Shown here one piece after another: positions 7,826 through 15,143 of a stretch of 52,060 nt of DNA. The position numbers were made by a program, and so were the translations under genes. Within the stretch, counting starts at the first letter, position 1; every line of letters starts with the position of its first letter. The notes under the pieces are model-generated. The model saw only the letters and a list, made by a program, of their open reading frames with translations, did no database searches and had not been told where the DNA came from. The stretch is from Candidatus Kuenenia stuttgartensis (GTDB lineage Bacteria; Planctomycetota; Planctomycetia; Gemmatales; Gemmataceae), in contig CAMCLK010000035.1 of assembly GCA_945875585.1 (NCBI GenBank), positions 1 to 52,060 of the forward strand. Reading direction: 5' to 3'.

Positions 7826-9144
7826 GACAGATTGTCAATGCGACCGGTACTGTCTCCCAAACGATCGATTTTGGCGCCCATGCGTTCGATAAGGCTGAGG
7901 TGCAGGTTGGCCAGCGGAGTTTCAGAGGCATAGCGGATATGCTTGCCGGGCTTGATGGTTCCGCCGCCTTTGCCGATCATCAAAATGGGCAATTCGTCAT
8001 GGTTGTGTCGGTCGCCGTCACCAATACCGCTGCCATAAACCAGCATCAAATTGTCGAGGAGACAACCGTTTCCTTCCTTGGCATCGCGCAGTTTGCCCAA
8101 TAAATGTGCCAATACACCTGTGTGGAACGTGTTGATTTTTTGAATCTTGGCCTGTTTGTCGGCATTTTTGCCGTGATGTGACAGTTCGTGGTGCCCCTCG
8201 GGCACACCGATGAATTTGTAGCTGCGGTTGGACCCTTCATTGGCCAACACAAACGTCGCGACGCGGGTGGCATCGACGCGAAGCGCCAGTGCCAGCATGT
8301 CTGCAAGGAGATGAAGTGCTTCTGTTGGGTCCGATGGGTTGGATGTTGGAGCCGCGACGCCTTGTGGCACAACAGGGCGAGCGTTTGCTGGAGTTCCTGT
8401 TCGTGCAAGCCTTCGTTCTACGTCTCTAAGGCTATCCAGGTATTCATCGACTTTGAGGCGGTCGTCGTTGGCAAGCTGGCCTCTGAGAGAGCGCGCATCG
8501 TCGAGCACCATGTCGACGATACGCGCCCGTGTGGCAGAACGAACTGGGTCGTTGCCCGCGTTGGTGCCGAAAATACGCGCGAAGATAGCGGCAGGATCGG
8601 TTTCCTTCGATACGGGTGTAGCCTCGCTGCGCCATGAAAGATTGGCTGAATAGGCACAGGAGTAGCCCGAGTCGCAACCGCCGGCATTCAGGCCTTTGTC
8701 TGCTCCGATTTCCAAAGAGGGAAGGTGGGTCTGGCGGCCAAGCTGGCTGGCAACGACTTGGTCCGCTGAGATACCGATGCGAATATCGGCGCCCGCAGTC
8801 TTGCGGGCTTGTCTGCCCGTGAGGAACGAAGCCATCGCGCGGGCATGGTCGCCGGGGCCGTCGCCATTAGCGCGGGCTTTATCGGCAGTTAGCCCAGATA
8901 GCACCGAGAGGTAATCACGGAATGGCGCCAGAGGGCGAAGAGTGGCAGGCAGCTCGGTTGGCAGTGCGCCCGTCGTGGTTGGGGTCCAAGCGTCCATATG
9001 GGCGCCGTTGGGAACATAGAGGTAAACAAGGCGGCGGGGAGGTTGAGCTGGACCCGCGGCAGAAGCCAGTGACTCGAGCCATGGCAGCGCGAGGGTGATT
9101 CCGGTGCCCCGAAGGAAAAGACGGCGATCGCATGGCAGATTCAT
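7822..9144 (-). CDS. DUF1552 protein with twin-arginine signal
   Basis: A 440-residue protein of the DUF1552 family (PF07586), abundant in planctomycetes and some other bacteria. The N-terminus has a twin-arginine export signal (DRRLFLRG then a hydrophobic stretch GITLALPWLESLASAAG), so it is probably exported folded, perhaps with a cofactor. The family motif H-x-LSHH occurs in EGHHELSHHG, and YGSGIGDGDRHNHDELP is typical of the family's C-terminal half, which is related to alkaline-phosphatase-like DUF1501 proteins. The start overlaps the upstream DUF1592 gene by ATGA. DUF1592 and DUF1552 genes are nearly always paired, and the two products likely act as a unit in the envelope. The reaction is unknown. 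Confidence 0.92.
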   Translation of the reverse strand: MNLPCDRRLFLRGTGITLALPWLESLASAAGPAQPPRRLVYLYVPNGAHMDAWTPTTTGALPTELPATLRPLAPFRDYLSVLSGLTADKARANGDGPGDHARAMASFLTGRQARKTAGADIRIGISADQVVASQLGRQTHLPSLEIGADKGLNAGGCDSGYSCAYSANLSWRSEATPVSKETDPAAIFARIFGTNAGNDPVRSATRARIVDMVLDDARSLRGQLANDDRLKVDEYLDSLRDVERRLARTGTPANARPVVPQGVAAPTSNPSDPTEALHLLADMLALALRVDATRVATFVLANEGSNRSYKFIGVPEGHHELSHHGKNADKQAKIQKINTFHTGVLAHLLGKLRDAKEGNGCLLDNLMLVYGSGIGDGDRHNHDELPILMIGKGGGTIKPGKHIRYASETPLANLHLSLIERMGAKIDRLGDSTGRIDNLS

Positions 9145-10979
9145 GGTCGTACTCCGTTGGAGGCCGTGGGCGCCTTTTCGCGATGCGTGAACGACTCACT
9201 TCGGGCCACGGCCTTGACCAAAACTGTGAGGCCCCAGCCGTTACATTTCATCTCTGAAACCAGTTGGTCCACAACACACCGATCTTTGGCGCCGAGCGAT
9301 CTGCCTAGCGCGTAGGTCAGCATCTTGCGAGCAAGACAGTCGGCGAACATTTCTGGATTGGTTCCCAGAAGGGCGCGTAATTCCGACGGCTTGGCAAATG
9401 CTTTGCCATCCGGCAATACACCCGCAACATCAATTTTTTTGCCTTCGTCTTCTGTTCGCCAGCGGCCTACCACATCGAAATTTTCAAGACCGAACCCCAG
9501 TGCATCCATTTTGGTATGGCAAACCGCGCAATTAGGATTCCGCCGGTGCTCTTCCATGCGCTGACGCAATGTGGAAGCTTGACGTGCGGCGGGTGTGTCT
9601 TTTAGTTCTTCAACACCAGGAGGTGGTGGCGGAGGTGGTGTGCCAAGAATGTTTTCCAGCACGAATTTACCGCGCTTGACAGGAGATGTGCGCGTGGGAT
9701 TCGAGGTCACCAATAAAACACCGGCCATAGTGGTAATGCCGCCACGGCGATCGTCGGTGAAGTCGTAGCGCCTGAATCCGGCATTGCGGACTTTGGGGAG
9801 CTTGTAGCCGTAAAACTGTGCAAGTCGATCGTTGACAAACGTGTAGCGAGAGTCGATGAAATCTGTAATGGGGCCATTTTCTGTCAGCATGTTTGCGAAG
9901 AAGGCCTCGCATTCCCCCAGCATGTCTTCTTTCAAGGCCTCGGTGATTCCCGGAAAGCGCACAGGGTCTGGCTGGATCGTTTTCAGATTCCGCAATTGCA
10001 ACCATTGGCCAGTAAAATTACGCGCTAGGGCTTTTGATTTTCCATCACGCAGCATCCGCTCGACTTGGGAATTGATCCCTTCTGGGCGCATCAATTCGCC
10101 GCTGGCAGCAGCGTCTAACAGGGTATCGTCTGGAACACTGCTCCACAGGAAGAGAGCTAGGCGAGCAGCCCTTTCGTACCCGTCTAGTGCGCGATCTGCA
10201 GCACCGGGTGGTGGTTCTACCTCCACCAAAAAAAGAAAGCGTGGCGAAACAAGAATGGCCGTCATGGCTGATGTCACGCGTTCTTCTGGTTTCGAGCCGG
10301 CATTCAGGGACATCGTGGTGAGTCGGTCCACTTCGGCAGCCGATGCTGGCCGCCTCCAGGCGCGGCGGGTCTGCTGGACAATAAACGCTTTTAACTGTTC
10401 TGTGGTCTCGGGACCGTTGTTGCGAATGCCGAGGGCGCGCTTCCCGGAGGGGCTTCGCCACGCCTGCGAAACAGCCTGTTCGGCATTGGCTAGGTATTTT
10501 TCCAGATGCAGGGGGCTGAGTGTGAGAACATCCGCCTGATTGTCGAAACCATCACCGACATCGTCTGCTGGCAGGTCCTCGCCAACGCGGTAACCAATTC
10601 CAAGCAGGTCGCGCATGGCGTTGCCATATTCCTCACGATTCAGACGGCGCAGGGTAACACGTCCGGGTTTTGGCGTGCCGGCACAAACCACGCCGAGTGC
10701 CTTTTCATCAATCCACTGGTTGACGGCGTCGGAGGAACTTTTGGAAGGGCGGGGTTTACTGGAGGGGGGCATGTCGCCAGAACGGAGAACTTGGGCTACG
10801 CGCTCCCACTGGGCTGGTGATTTCAACGCATCTGCAGACGAAGTCGGCAGAATCAGGCGAAAATCACCTTTGGCCTTGGGGCCACTATGGCAGTCGATGC
10901 AGTGCTGCTTCACAAACGGAAGAACATCCCGTTCGTAGACAGGCTCTCCAGCAGACAGAATAAGAAAGAACAAAATCAT
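9141..10979 (-). CDS. Planctomycete cytochrome c / DUF1592 multidomain protein
   Basis: A 612-residue exported protein. A very short hydrophobic leader is followed by a PSCyt1 cytochrome-like motif (Cys27, Cys30, His31 in CIDCH). The domain order that follows is DUF1587 (RLNREEYGNAMRDLLG), DUF1595, DUF1592 (RLALFLWSSVPDD, LARNFTGQWLQLRNL), DUF1588 (RRGGITTMAGVLLVTSNP) and DUF1585 at the C-terminus (ARKMLTYALGRSLG). A second CxxCH (Cys484, Cys487, His488 in NCAVCH) lies in DUF1588. Two haems are therefore possible. The family is thought to work in periplasmic electron transfer or polysaccharide breakdown in planctomycetes. It is the first recognisable gene of the operon running down to 6132. 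Homology is clear; the biochemical role is not. Confidence 0.93.
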   Translation of the reverse strand: MILFFLILSAGEPVYERDVLPFVKQHCIDCHSGPKAKGDFRLILPTSSADALKSPAQWERVAQVLRSGDMPPSSKPRPSKSSSDAVNQWIDEKALGVVCAGTPKPGRVTLRRLNREEYGNAMRDLLGIGYRVGEDLPADDVGDGFDNQADVLTLSPLHLEKYLANAEQAVSQAWRSPSGKRALGIRNNGPETTEQLKAFIVQQTRRAWRRPASAAEVDRLTTMSLNAGSKPEERVTSAMTAILVSPRFLFLVEVEPPPGAADRALDGYERAARLALFLWSSVPDDTLLDAAASGELMRPEGINSQVERMLRDGKSKALARNFTGQWLQLRNLKTIQPDPVRFPGITEALKEDMLGECEAFFANMLTENGPITDFIDSRYTFVNDRLAQFYGYKLPKVRNAGFRRYDFTDDRRGGITTMAGVLLVTSNPTRTSPVKRGKFVLENILGTPPPPPPPGVEELKDTPAARQASTLRQRMEEHRRNPNCAVCHTKMDALGFGLENFDVVGRWRTEDEGKKIDVAGVLPDGKAFAKPSELRALLGTNPEMFADCLARKMLTYALGRSLGAKDRCVVDQLVSEMKCNGWGLTVLVKAVARSESFTHREKAPTASNGVRP

Positions 10980-11269
10980 GGGGCGGGTTCTGCATGAGTG
11001 CCGACACCGATTTGATTGTGCAATATTTCACGAGCTTCTGCAAGCGTGCCTCGTCGCGATCTCAGCAAAGATTCATGATTGTGAGGCGCATCCCTTACGG
11101 GAATCATCTGGCGACCGAACAACAGGGGACTTTGTTGAACACGCCAGATGATACCCGAATGAAGGGCGGGGGATTGCACAAGTACAATTGAGTCTCACGC
11201 AATCCCGGGGTGCTCCGGACGGGAGGGCACCACCCGGTCCTACCGGGTTATGAATCATGAGTTCAACTA

Positions 11270-11284
11270 GGAAATGTTGTGCCA
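11270..11284 (-). promoter_or_regulatory. Possible sigma-54-type promoter element
   Basis: On the minus strand TGGCAC is followed after five bases by TTCC. The sigma-54 consensus is TGGCAC-N5-TTGC, so the -24 half is perfect and the -12 half has one change in the important GC pair. It points toward the DUF1592 operon, about 290 bases away. A chance match is quite possible. Confidence 0.2.
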
Positions 11285-11380
11285 AAAATTACAGATTCTG
11301 AAATAAAACTGAAAGAAAGCGGAAATTGCACTATTCAACGCAAAAGGTGCGCCCTTGGTTAAAAGGCACACCTCAAGTGC

Positions 11381-11417
11381 TGTCGGAAAAGGCGACAGCC
11401 CGTCGGTTTTTCCGACA
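11381..11417 (-). terminator. Hairpin just past the DUF3500 stop
   Basis: Ten-base perfect inverted arms TGTCGGAAAA and TTTTCCGACA are separated by 17 bases that can pair further. It begins nine bases after the DUF3500 stop on the minus strand. No run of T follows on that strand, so termination, if any, is not of the simple intrinsic kind; it may instead protect the transcript end. Confidence 0.4.
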
Positions 11418-11425
11418 AATGGCGA

Positions 11426-12529
11426 TTAGCGGGCGGGCTGGCCAAAGTCTCCAGCCACGCGCCTGTAAGCGCTGTGGATGTGGTTGGCGGGGTTACCTTC
11501 TCCATCTGCCTGCACGTTGAGGTACTGGATCAGGAAGCCAGGCGCCTCAATTCTGTATGTCATGGGCTTACCCTTGGCAGCGGAGTCGCGGAAAAATTCG
11601 AAGCGAAGATCGGAACGTGGATAGCCTTGAATAAGAGCTAATTCGCGAGCTTCCAGTTCGGCCGGGAGGCGTCCGGTGTAATCACGCAACAGTTTGGTCA
11701 GGATTTCGCCTTGCTCCATGGTTAAGGAGTCTGCGGTAATCCCCGCGCCCGTCAATGCGGGTGGCTTGGTCTGGCCCTGATCAACCTCGACAGAAGGTTT
11801 AGCGGCAGAAGCCTTAGACGTTTGTTCGGGAGAAAGCGCGGCAATCAGCTTAAGCGCGAGGGCTGAGCAGCCTTCAAGTGCCACTCTCCCCTTTTCCGCG
11901 CCGGAGCGGACCTCGGCAGGGTTAGCCCCAAAGAACGCTGGGGTTGTTCCGGTGACATCTGTGCCCCGTAGTGAAAAATTCAATGCAAGGTGATGGCCTT
12001 CGAAGCGCCATCCCCAGCCGGGTTCGGACCCGGGTTCGCCAAAGATGCTAACAAAATACCAACCCGGGGTGCGCACATTGCCGCCCGGTTTTTCCATGCG
12101 CGCCAACACCGATTCAAGACTGATGGTGGCAAGGGCTGCCTGATAACCGCGATCGCTGGTGCCAGTCCTCAAAAGGGACATTGCTTTGTCCTTTTGCGAA
12201 TCAGTCATCAGTTCGAGCCGCAATCCTTTGCGTGTCGGTTTGCGCTCTTTGTCCTGCAGCGGCACGAAATTCCAGTTGCTCCGCTCTTTGTCCGTAAAAG
12301 CAAAGGTCGCTGCTTTTTTTTGGTCGGCATCGAGCGAGTCGATCCAATCTTTGGCAGCGCGGGTCATACGCATGCCTGCCGTGTCCTGCTGGGCAAACGA
12401 CGAAATTCCGGTCGCAGCCAAGGCAAAGCCAAGACATGCGGCAGTCATCACGCCGGCTATCGCTATTTTGTAGCCGGGACGCACGGAATTCGATGAAGCA
12501 TGGCCGGATGCGGGACAGGAGCAGCGCAT
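11426..12529 (-). CDS. DUF3500 family protein, exported or membrane-anchored
   Basis: A 367-residue protein of the DUF3500 family (PF12006). A hydrophobic segment at about residues 20-45 (IAIAGVMTAACLGFALAATG) acts as a signal peptide or anchor after a slightly long N-terminus. Family landmarks are the opening FTDKERSNWNFVPLQ, the central GWRFEGHHLALNFS, and the late YRIEAPGFLIQYLN with NHIHSAYR. The paired histidines are conserved in the family and suggest a metal or catalytic site, but no activity is established. The ATG at 12529 has GGTGAGG about six bases upstream. It lies 41 bases downstream of greA on the same strand and could be co-transcribed with it. Confidence 0.88.
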   Translation of the reverse strand: MRCSCPASGHASSNSVRPGYKIAIAGVMTAACLGFALAATGISSFAQQDTAGMRMTRAAKDWIDSLDADQKKAATFAFTDKERSNWNFVPLQDKERKPTRKGLRLELMTDSQKDKAMSLLRTGTSDRGYQAALATISLESVLARMEKPGGNVRTPGWYFVSIFGEPGSEPGWGWRFEGHHLALNFSLRGTDVTGTTPAFFGANPAEVRSGAEKGRVALEGCSALALKLIAALSPEQTSKASAAKPSVEVDQGQTKPPALTGAGITADSLTMEQGEILTKLLRDYTGRLPAELEARELALIQGYPRSDLRFEFFRDSAAKGKPMTYRIEAPGFLIQYLNVQADGEGNPANHIHSAYRRVAGDFGQPAR

Positions 12530-12570
12530 GAGTTACCTCACCGTCGAATGTATTGGATCATCAAAACCAA

Positions 12571-13053
12571 TCAGGAACCGGGGTAGATATCGACAATACG
12601 GTACTTGAGAGTGCGGGCGGGCACAACGATTTCGGCAATATCACCCCGACGCTTACCCAGAAGCCCCTTGCCGCGTGGGCTGGTAATCAAGATGCGTTTA
12701 TTTTCAGGGTCGTCGTCACCCGGGCCAACGAGGGTAAATGTGACTTCTTCGTTCTTGATCAGGTCGATCACCTTGACTTTGCAGCCAAATACAACCGTTT
12801 CAGTAGATAAGGTTGATGGGTCGATGATCTCGGAGCAGGCAAGATCGTCCTTCAGGCTATCGATGCGCGCCTGAAGCATTCCCTGATCTTCCCGGGCGGC
12901 ATGGTATTCAGCGTTTTCGCTCAGGTCGCCCAATTCACGGGCAGTTGCGATACGGCGGGCTATCTCAATCATGTCGTGGTTTTGTAAACGATAGAGCTCG
13001 GCTTTTTTCTTTTCGTAACCCTCACGGGTAATTGGAGAACGTCCACCCGCCAT
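12571..13053 (-). CDS. greA: Transcription elongation factor GreA
   Basis: A 160-residue GreA, the factor that inserts a coiled coil into the RNA polymerase secondary channel and stimulates cleavage of backtracked transcripts. The N-terminal coiled coil carries the acidic tip in ARELGDLSENAEYHAARE, which coordinates the catalytic magnesium. The C-terminal FKBP-like domain ends with SPRGKGLLGKRRGDIAEI, close to the family SPLGRALLGKxxGD pattern. Length matches the family (about 158). A G-rich ribosome site (AGAGGG) lies nine bases before the ATG. It is preceded by a strong terminator, so it has its own promoter in the 13054-13095 gap. Confidence 0.97.
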   Translation of the reverse strand: MAGGRSPITREGYEKKKAELYRLQNHDMIEIARRIATARELGDLSENAEYHAAREDQGMLQARIDSLKDDLACSEIIDPSTLSTETVVFGCKVKVIDLIKNEEVTFTLVGPGDDDPENKRILITSPRGKGLLGKRRGDIAEIVVPARTLKYRIVDIYPGS

Positions 13054-13083
13054 TATTCAACCCTCTTGATCGACTGAACTCTG

Positions 13084-13117
13084 AAAAAAAAACACAACCG
13101 GTGCACTTGCACCGGTT
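13084..13117 (-). terminator. Rho-independent terminator after the second YkgJ-type gene
   Basis: Perfect 10-base arms AACCGGTGCA (13096-13105) and TGCACCGGTT (13108-13117) with a two-base spacer. On the minus strand the stem is followed by GTG and nine T residues (A9 at 13084-13092). This ends transcription from 13198-13608 before greA. Confidence 0.9.
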
Positions 13118-13197
13118 CAACAATAAATCCTTGGTCTGCTGTATTGTGGACCGTTAACTCTTGCCGTGCAAGGGGGGATCTGGCACTTACCTGTCAG

Positions 13198-13608
13198 TTA
13201 GAGGCGGATCAACCGTACTCTGGCAAGGATCTCATCCTCACTGATTAGACTTCCAGTTCCTGCCCCGGGGCAGGCTGCTACTGTGGCGTCCCATGCCTTG
13301 GGGGTGGTTAGGTTGCTTTCCCAGAATGGCCATGATCGGCATTGGCGTGGGCGTGCTTCGTAGACGGTGCAACCTTCACCGTGTTTGTAATAGATACAGT
13401 CACCATTATCACGCTCCCGGATGCTTCTGCCTCTAGGCGTGTCAAACGTGTGCATGGCTCTGACTTCAACTAATGGAAGTTGGAGGACGCGCGCCAGCCC
13501 TTCGATTTCTTCATCATTCACCCAGACAAAACCGGGCTTGCCGCTGCAGCAGGCGCCGCATCGAGTGCATTCAAACTTCAAGCCAGTTGAAAACCAGTTT
13601 TCAGACAT
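13198..13608 (-). CDS. YkgJ-type cysteine-cluster protein (second copy in window)
   Basis: A 136-residue small cytoplasmic protein of the YkgJ family with the complete cysteine pattern: FECTRCGACCSGKPGFVW near the start, DCIYY, GCTVYEARPRQCRSWPFW, and a late CPG. The CxxCxxCC plus RPRQCRSWPFW combination is diagnostic. It probably binds zinc or an iron-sulfur cluster. The ATG at 13608 is preferred to the GTG three codons upstream because AGGTGG sits five to six bases before it. It appears to be a single-gene transcript ending at the hairpin at 13084-13117. It is a different subfamily from the copy at 7322-7825, being shorter and with a different spacing. Confidence 0.9.
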   Translation of the reverse strand: MSENWFSTGLKFECTRCGACCSGKPGFVWVNDEEIEGLARVLQLPLVEVRAMHTFDTPRGRSIRERDNGDCIYYKHGEGCTVYEARPRQCRSWPFWESNLTTPKAWDATVAACPGAGTGSLISEDEILARVRLIRL

Positions 13609-13725
13609 CGCGTCCACCTGTGTAACGGATAGTCAGCCAAGACTTTCGAGGTCCACACAATTGACCATGATATCAATCTTAGCGTAGCATGAGATCTGTT
13701 CTTGAATCACACAGGGGCTTATCCC

Positions 13726-13980
13726 ATGCCATCTCGCAAGACACCTTCCAAAACTGGCAACGTGAAGGGCTTTGTCGGTCTTGGGCTGGATCAGAAAGAT
13801 GAAACGCGGCGGCTTACGGAAAGTGAGCACTTTATTCTCGTGGGCGGATCGGCTGAAACCCATCAACGCATGCAGGACGTAGCCATTCGATTCGATGAAA
13901 AGCTCAAAGGTCGCGGGAAGCGCCTTGAAGACGCCTCTCCGGAAGAGGCGTTGGACCTGCTGAGAGACTCGATAGGTTGA
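13726..13980 (+). CDS. Small conserved-looking hypothetical protein
   Basis: An 84-residue basic protein (starts MPSRKTPSKTGNVKGFVG, ends EEALDLLRDSIG). I do not recognise a named family. Its middle, with ESEHFILVGGSAETHQRMQ and a helix-rich C-terminus, looks like a folded cytoplasmic protein. The ATG at 13726 is chosen over a TTG eight codons upstream since AGGGG at 13713-13717 is well placed. It is followed after 37 bases by the ECF sigma factor gene and may share its transcript. Confidence 0.6.
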   Translation: MPSRKTPSKTGNVKGFVGLGLDQKDETRRLTESEHFILVGGSAETHQRMQDVAIRFDEKLKGRGKRLEDASPEEALDLLRDSIG

Positions 13981-14017
13981 GCCTGTGGTCGTGTGTGTCA
14001 ACGGGAGGGATGAGGGG

Positions 14018-14605
14018 ATGGAATCGCCGGCTGGTATGTCGGATATCGACCTCATGAGGGCCAGCCAGGCAGGCAGTGAATCTGCCCGCGACGAATTAGT
14101 AGACCGTTTTCTCCCCGATGTTCACCGTTTGTGTTGCTTCCTTTTAAACGATTCAGGCATTGCCGAAGATGCTGCTCAGGAAACGTTTCTGAGGGTTTTT
14201 CGATATTTGGACCGATGGGATGGAAGGCCCCCGCGTCCTTGGCTAATGACCATTGCCTACAACCGGTGTATTTCCCAGCGTCAGTCGAGATTCAGGGCCA
14301 GCCTAGATCCTTTTCTGGATAGCGCGGCTCAGCCTGACATTCAGCATGACGTTGTTTTGGGATTGGAACTTGATGCGGCCATTCAGGATGCACTTGCTGA
14401 GCTTCGTCCCGAATTCCGCGATGTTCTGGTTCTGCACCATGTCAGTAGTGAATCGGTCGATGAGATAGCAAGGCTCATGGCTCTGCCCGTGGGAACAGTC
14501 AAAACTTGGCTGTCCCGAGGGCGACAGGCATTGTGGAATTCGCTTCGAGCAGGTGGGCACGTTGAGGGAGAAATGCCACGTAGACCACGTCTGGAAGGGA
14601 AATAG
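14018..14605 (+). CDS. ECF-type RNA polymerase sigma factor
   Basis: A 195-residue extracytoplasmic-function sigma factor. Sigma region 2 is at about residues 20-90 (DELVDRFLPDVHRLCCF, then GIAEDAAQETFLRVFRYL for core and -10 contacts, then RPWLMTIAYNRCIS). Sigma region 4 is at about 120-175 (LRPEFRDVLVLHHV, DEIARLMALPVGTVKTWLSRGR). ATG 14018 is preferred because GGGAGGG lies eight bases upstream; a GTG at 13985 and an ATG at 14036 are alternatives. The next gene, four bases downstream, has the zinc-finger anti-sigma signature, so it probably controls this sigma factor. Confidence 0.93.
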   Translation: MESPAGMSDIDLMRASQAGSESARDELVDRFLPDVHRLCCFLLNDSGIAEDAAQETFLRVFRYLDRWDGRPPRPWLMTIAYNRCISQRQSRFRASLDPFLDSAAQPDIQHDVVLGLELDAAIQDALAELRPEFRDVLVLHHVSSESVDEIARLMALPVGTVKTWLSRGRQALWNSLRAGGHVEGEMPRRPRLEGK

Positions 14606-14609
14606 TTTC

Positions 14610-15116
14610 ATGACATGCAGATCGTTTGAACACGAGATTGTTGAAGCGTGGCCAGACCTTTCCATAAGGCCAGATCTCAAAAATCATCTTGTGGAATGCG
14701 AGCGATGCGCTTTGGCTGTCAGGCGTCATGCCATGGTCGCCAATTGCCTTGAAGGCATGAACTCTCCGTTGCCATCGATCCAATTGTCGCAACGGATCAA
14801 GGCAATGGCCCGTATGCCGAAAGCAAAGGCGCGAAATCCTTGGAGATCCCGGTCGGTTTTGCTTTTGATCGCGGTCGCCTTCATGGGATTGGGGGACGCC
14901 TACCGCTTAAAACCGAGATCGCTAGAAAAGCAACCAGTTCCTTCTGTAGCCACCAGTTTGACCTTGGTTAACACCAACGCGATGACCGAGCAGGGGAGTC
15001 TTGCGCTGTCGCGTGCCCGCGCCGCTGTTGAGCCGATTACGCAGGCGACGACATCCGCCATTACGCGCGTTTTGTACGAGATGACAGAACCGTTGCTTTT
15101 TATTGATCGATCTTGA
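14610..15116 (+). CDS. Putative zinc-finger anti-sigma factor, membrane-anchored
   Basis: A 168-residue protein with an N-terminal zinc-finger-like motif: His26, Cys30, Cys33 (HLVECERC), matching the HxxxCxxC of ZAS anti-sigma factors. A single membrane segment follows at about residues 83-98 (VLLLIAVAFMGLG), then a periplasmic tail with no recognised sensor domain. Family logic says the zinc domain holds the sigma factor at the membrane until a signal releases it. ATG 14610 is chosen since GGAAGGGA lies nine bases upstream; an upstream in-frame start would overlap the sigma gene. The sigma/anti-sigma call rests on this motif and on adjacency. Confidence 0.78.
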   Translation: MTCRSFEHEIVEAWPDLSIRPDLKNHLVECERCALAVRRHAMVANCLEGMNSPLPSIQLSQRIKAMARMPKAKARNPWRSRSVLLLIAVAFMGLGDAYRLKPRSLEKQPVPSVATSLTLVNTNAMTEQGSLALSRARAAVEPITQATTSAITRVLYEMTEPLLFIDRS

Positions 15117-15143
15117 ACCAAATCTGAATTACGGAAGGCGCGT

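Larger units (their letters stand above)
10980..11425. other. Gene-free, hairpin-rich intergenic region
   Basis: I see no recognisable gene in these 446 bases. It separates the DUF1592 operon from the DUF3500 gene, both on the minus strand, so it should hold the operon promoter and the DUF3500 terminator. Visible structures: ACCCGG-TCCTA-CCGGGT at about 11231-11247; an imperfect AGGTGCGCC/GGCACACCT stem at 11345-11374; and TGTCGGAAAA (11381-11390) pairing with TTTTCCGACA (11408-11417). The last lies just past the DUF3500 stop. None has a clear U-tract on the minus strand. The left end is GC-rich; the middle (about 11270-11340) is AT-rich. Confidence 0.6.

Noticed and set aside
9856..10539. 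227-codon plus-strand frame inside the DUF1592 gene
   Set aside because: Arg/Ser-rich low-information translation opposite a clear multidomain gene.
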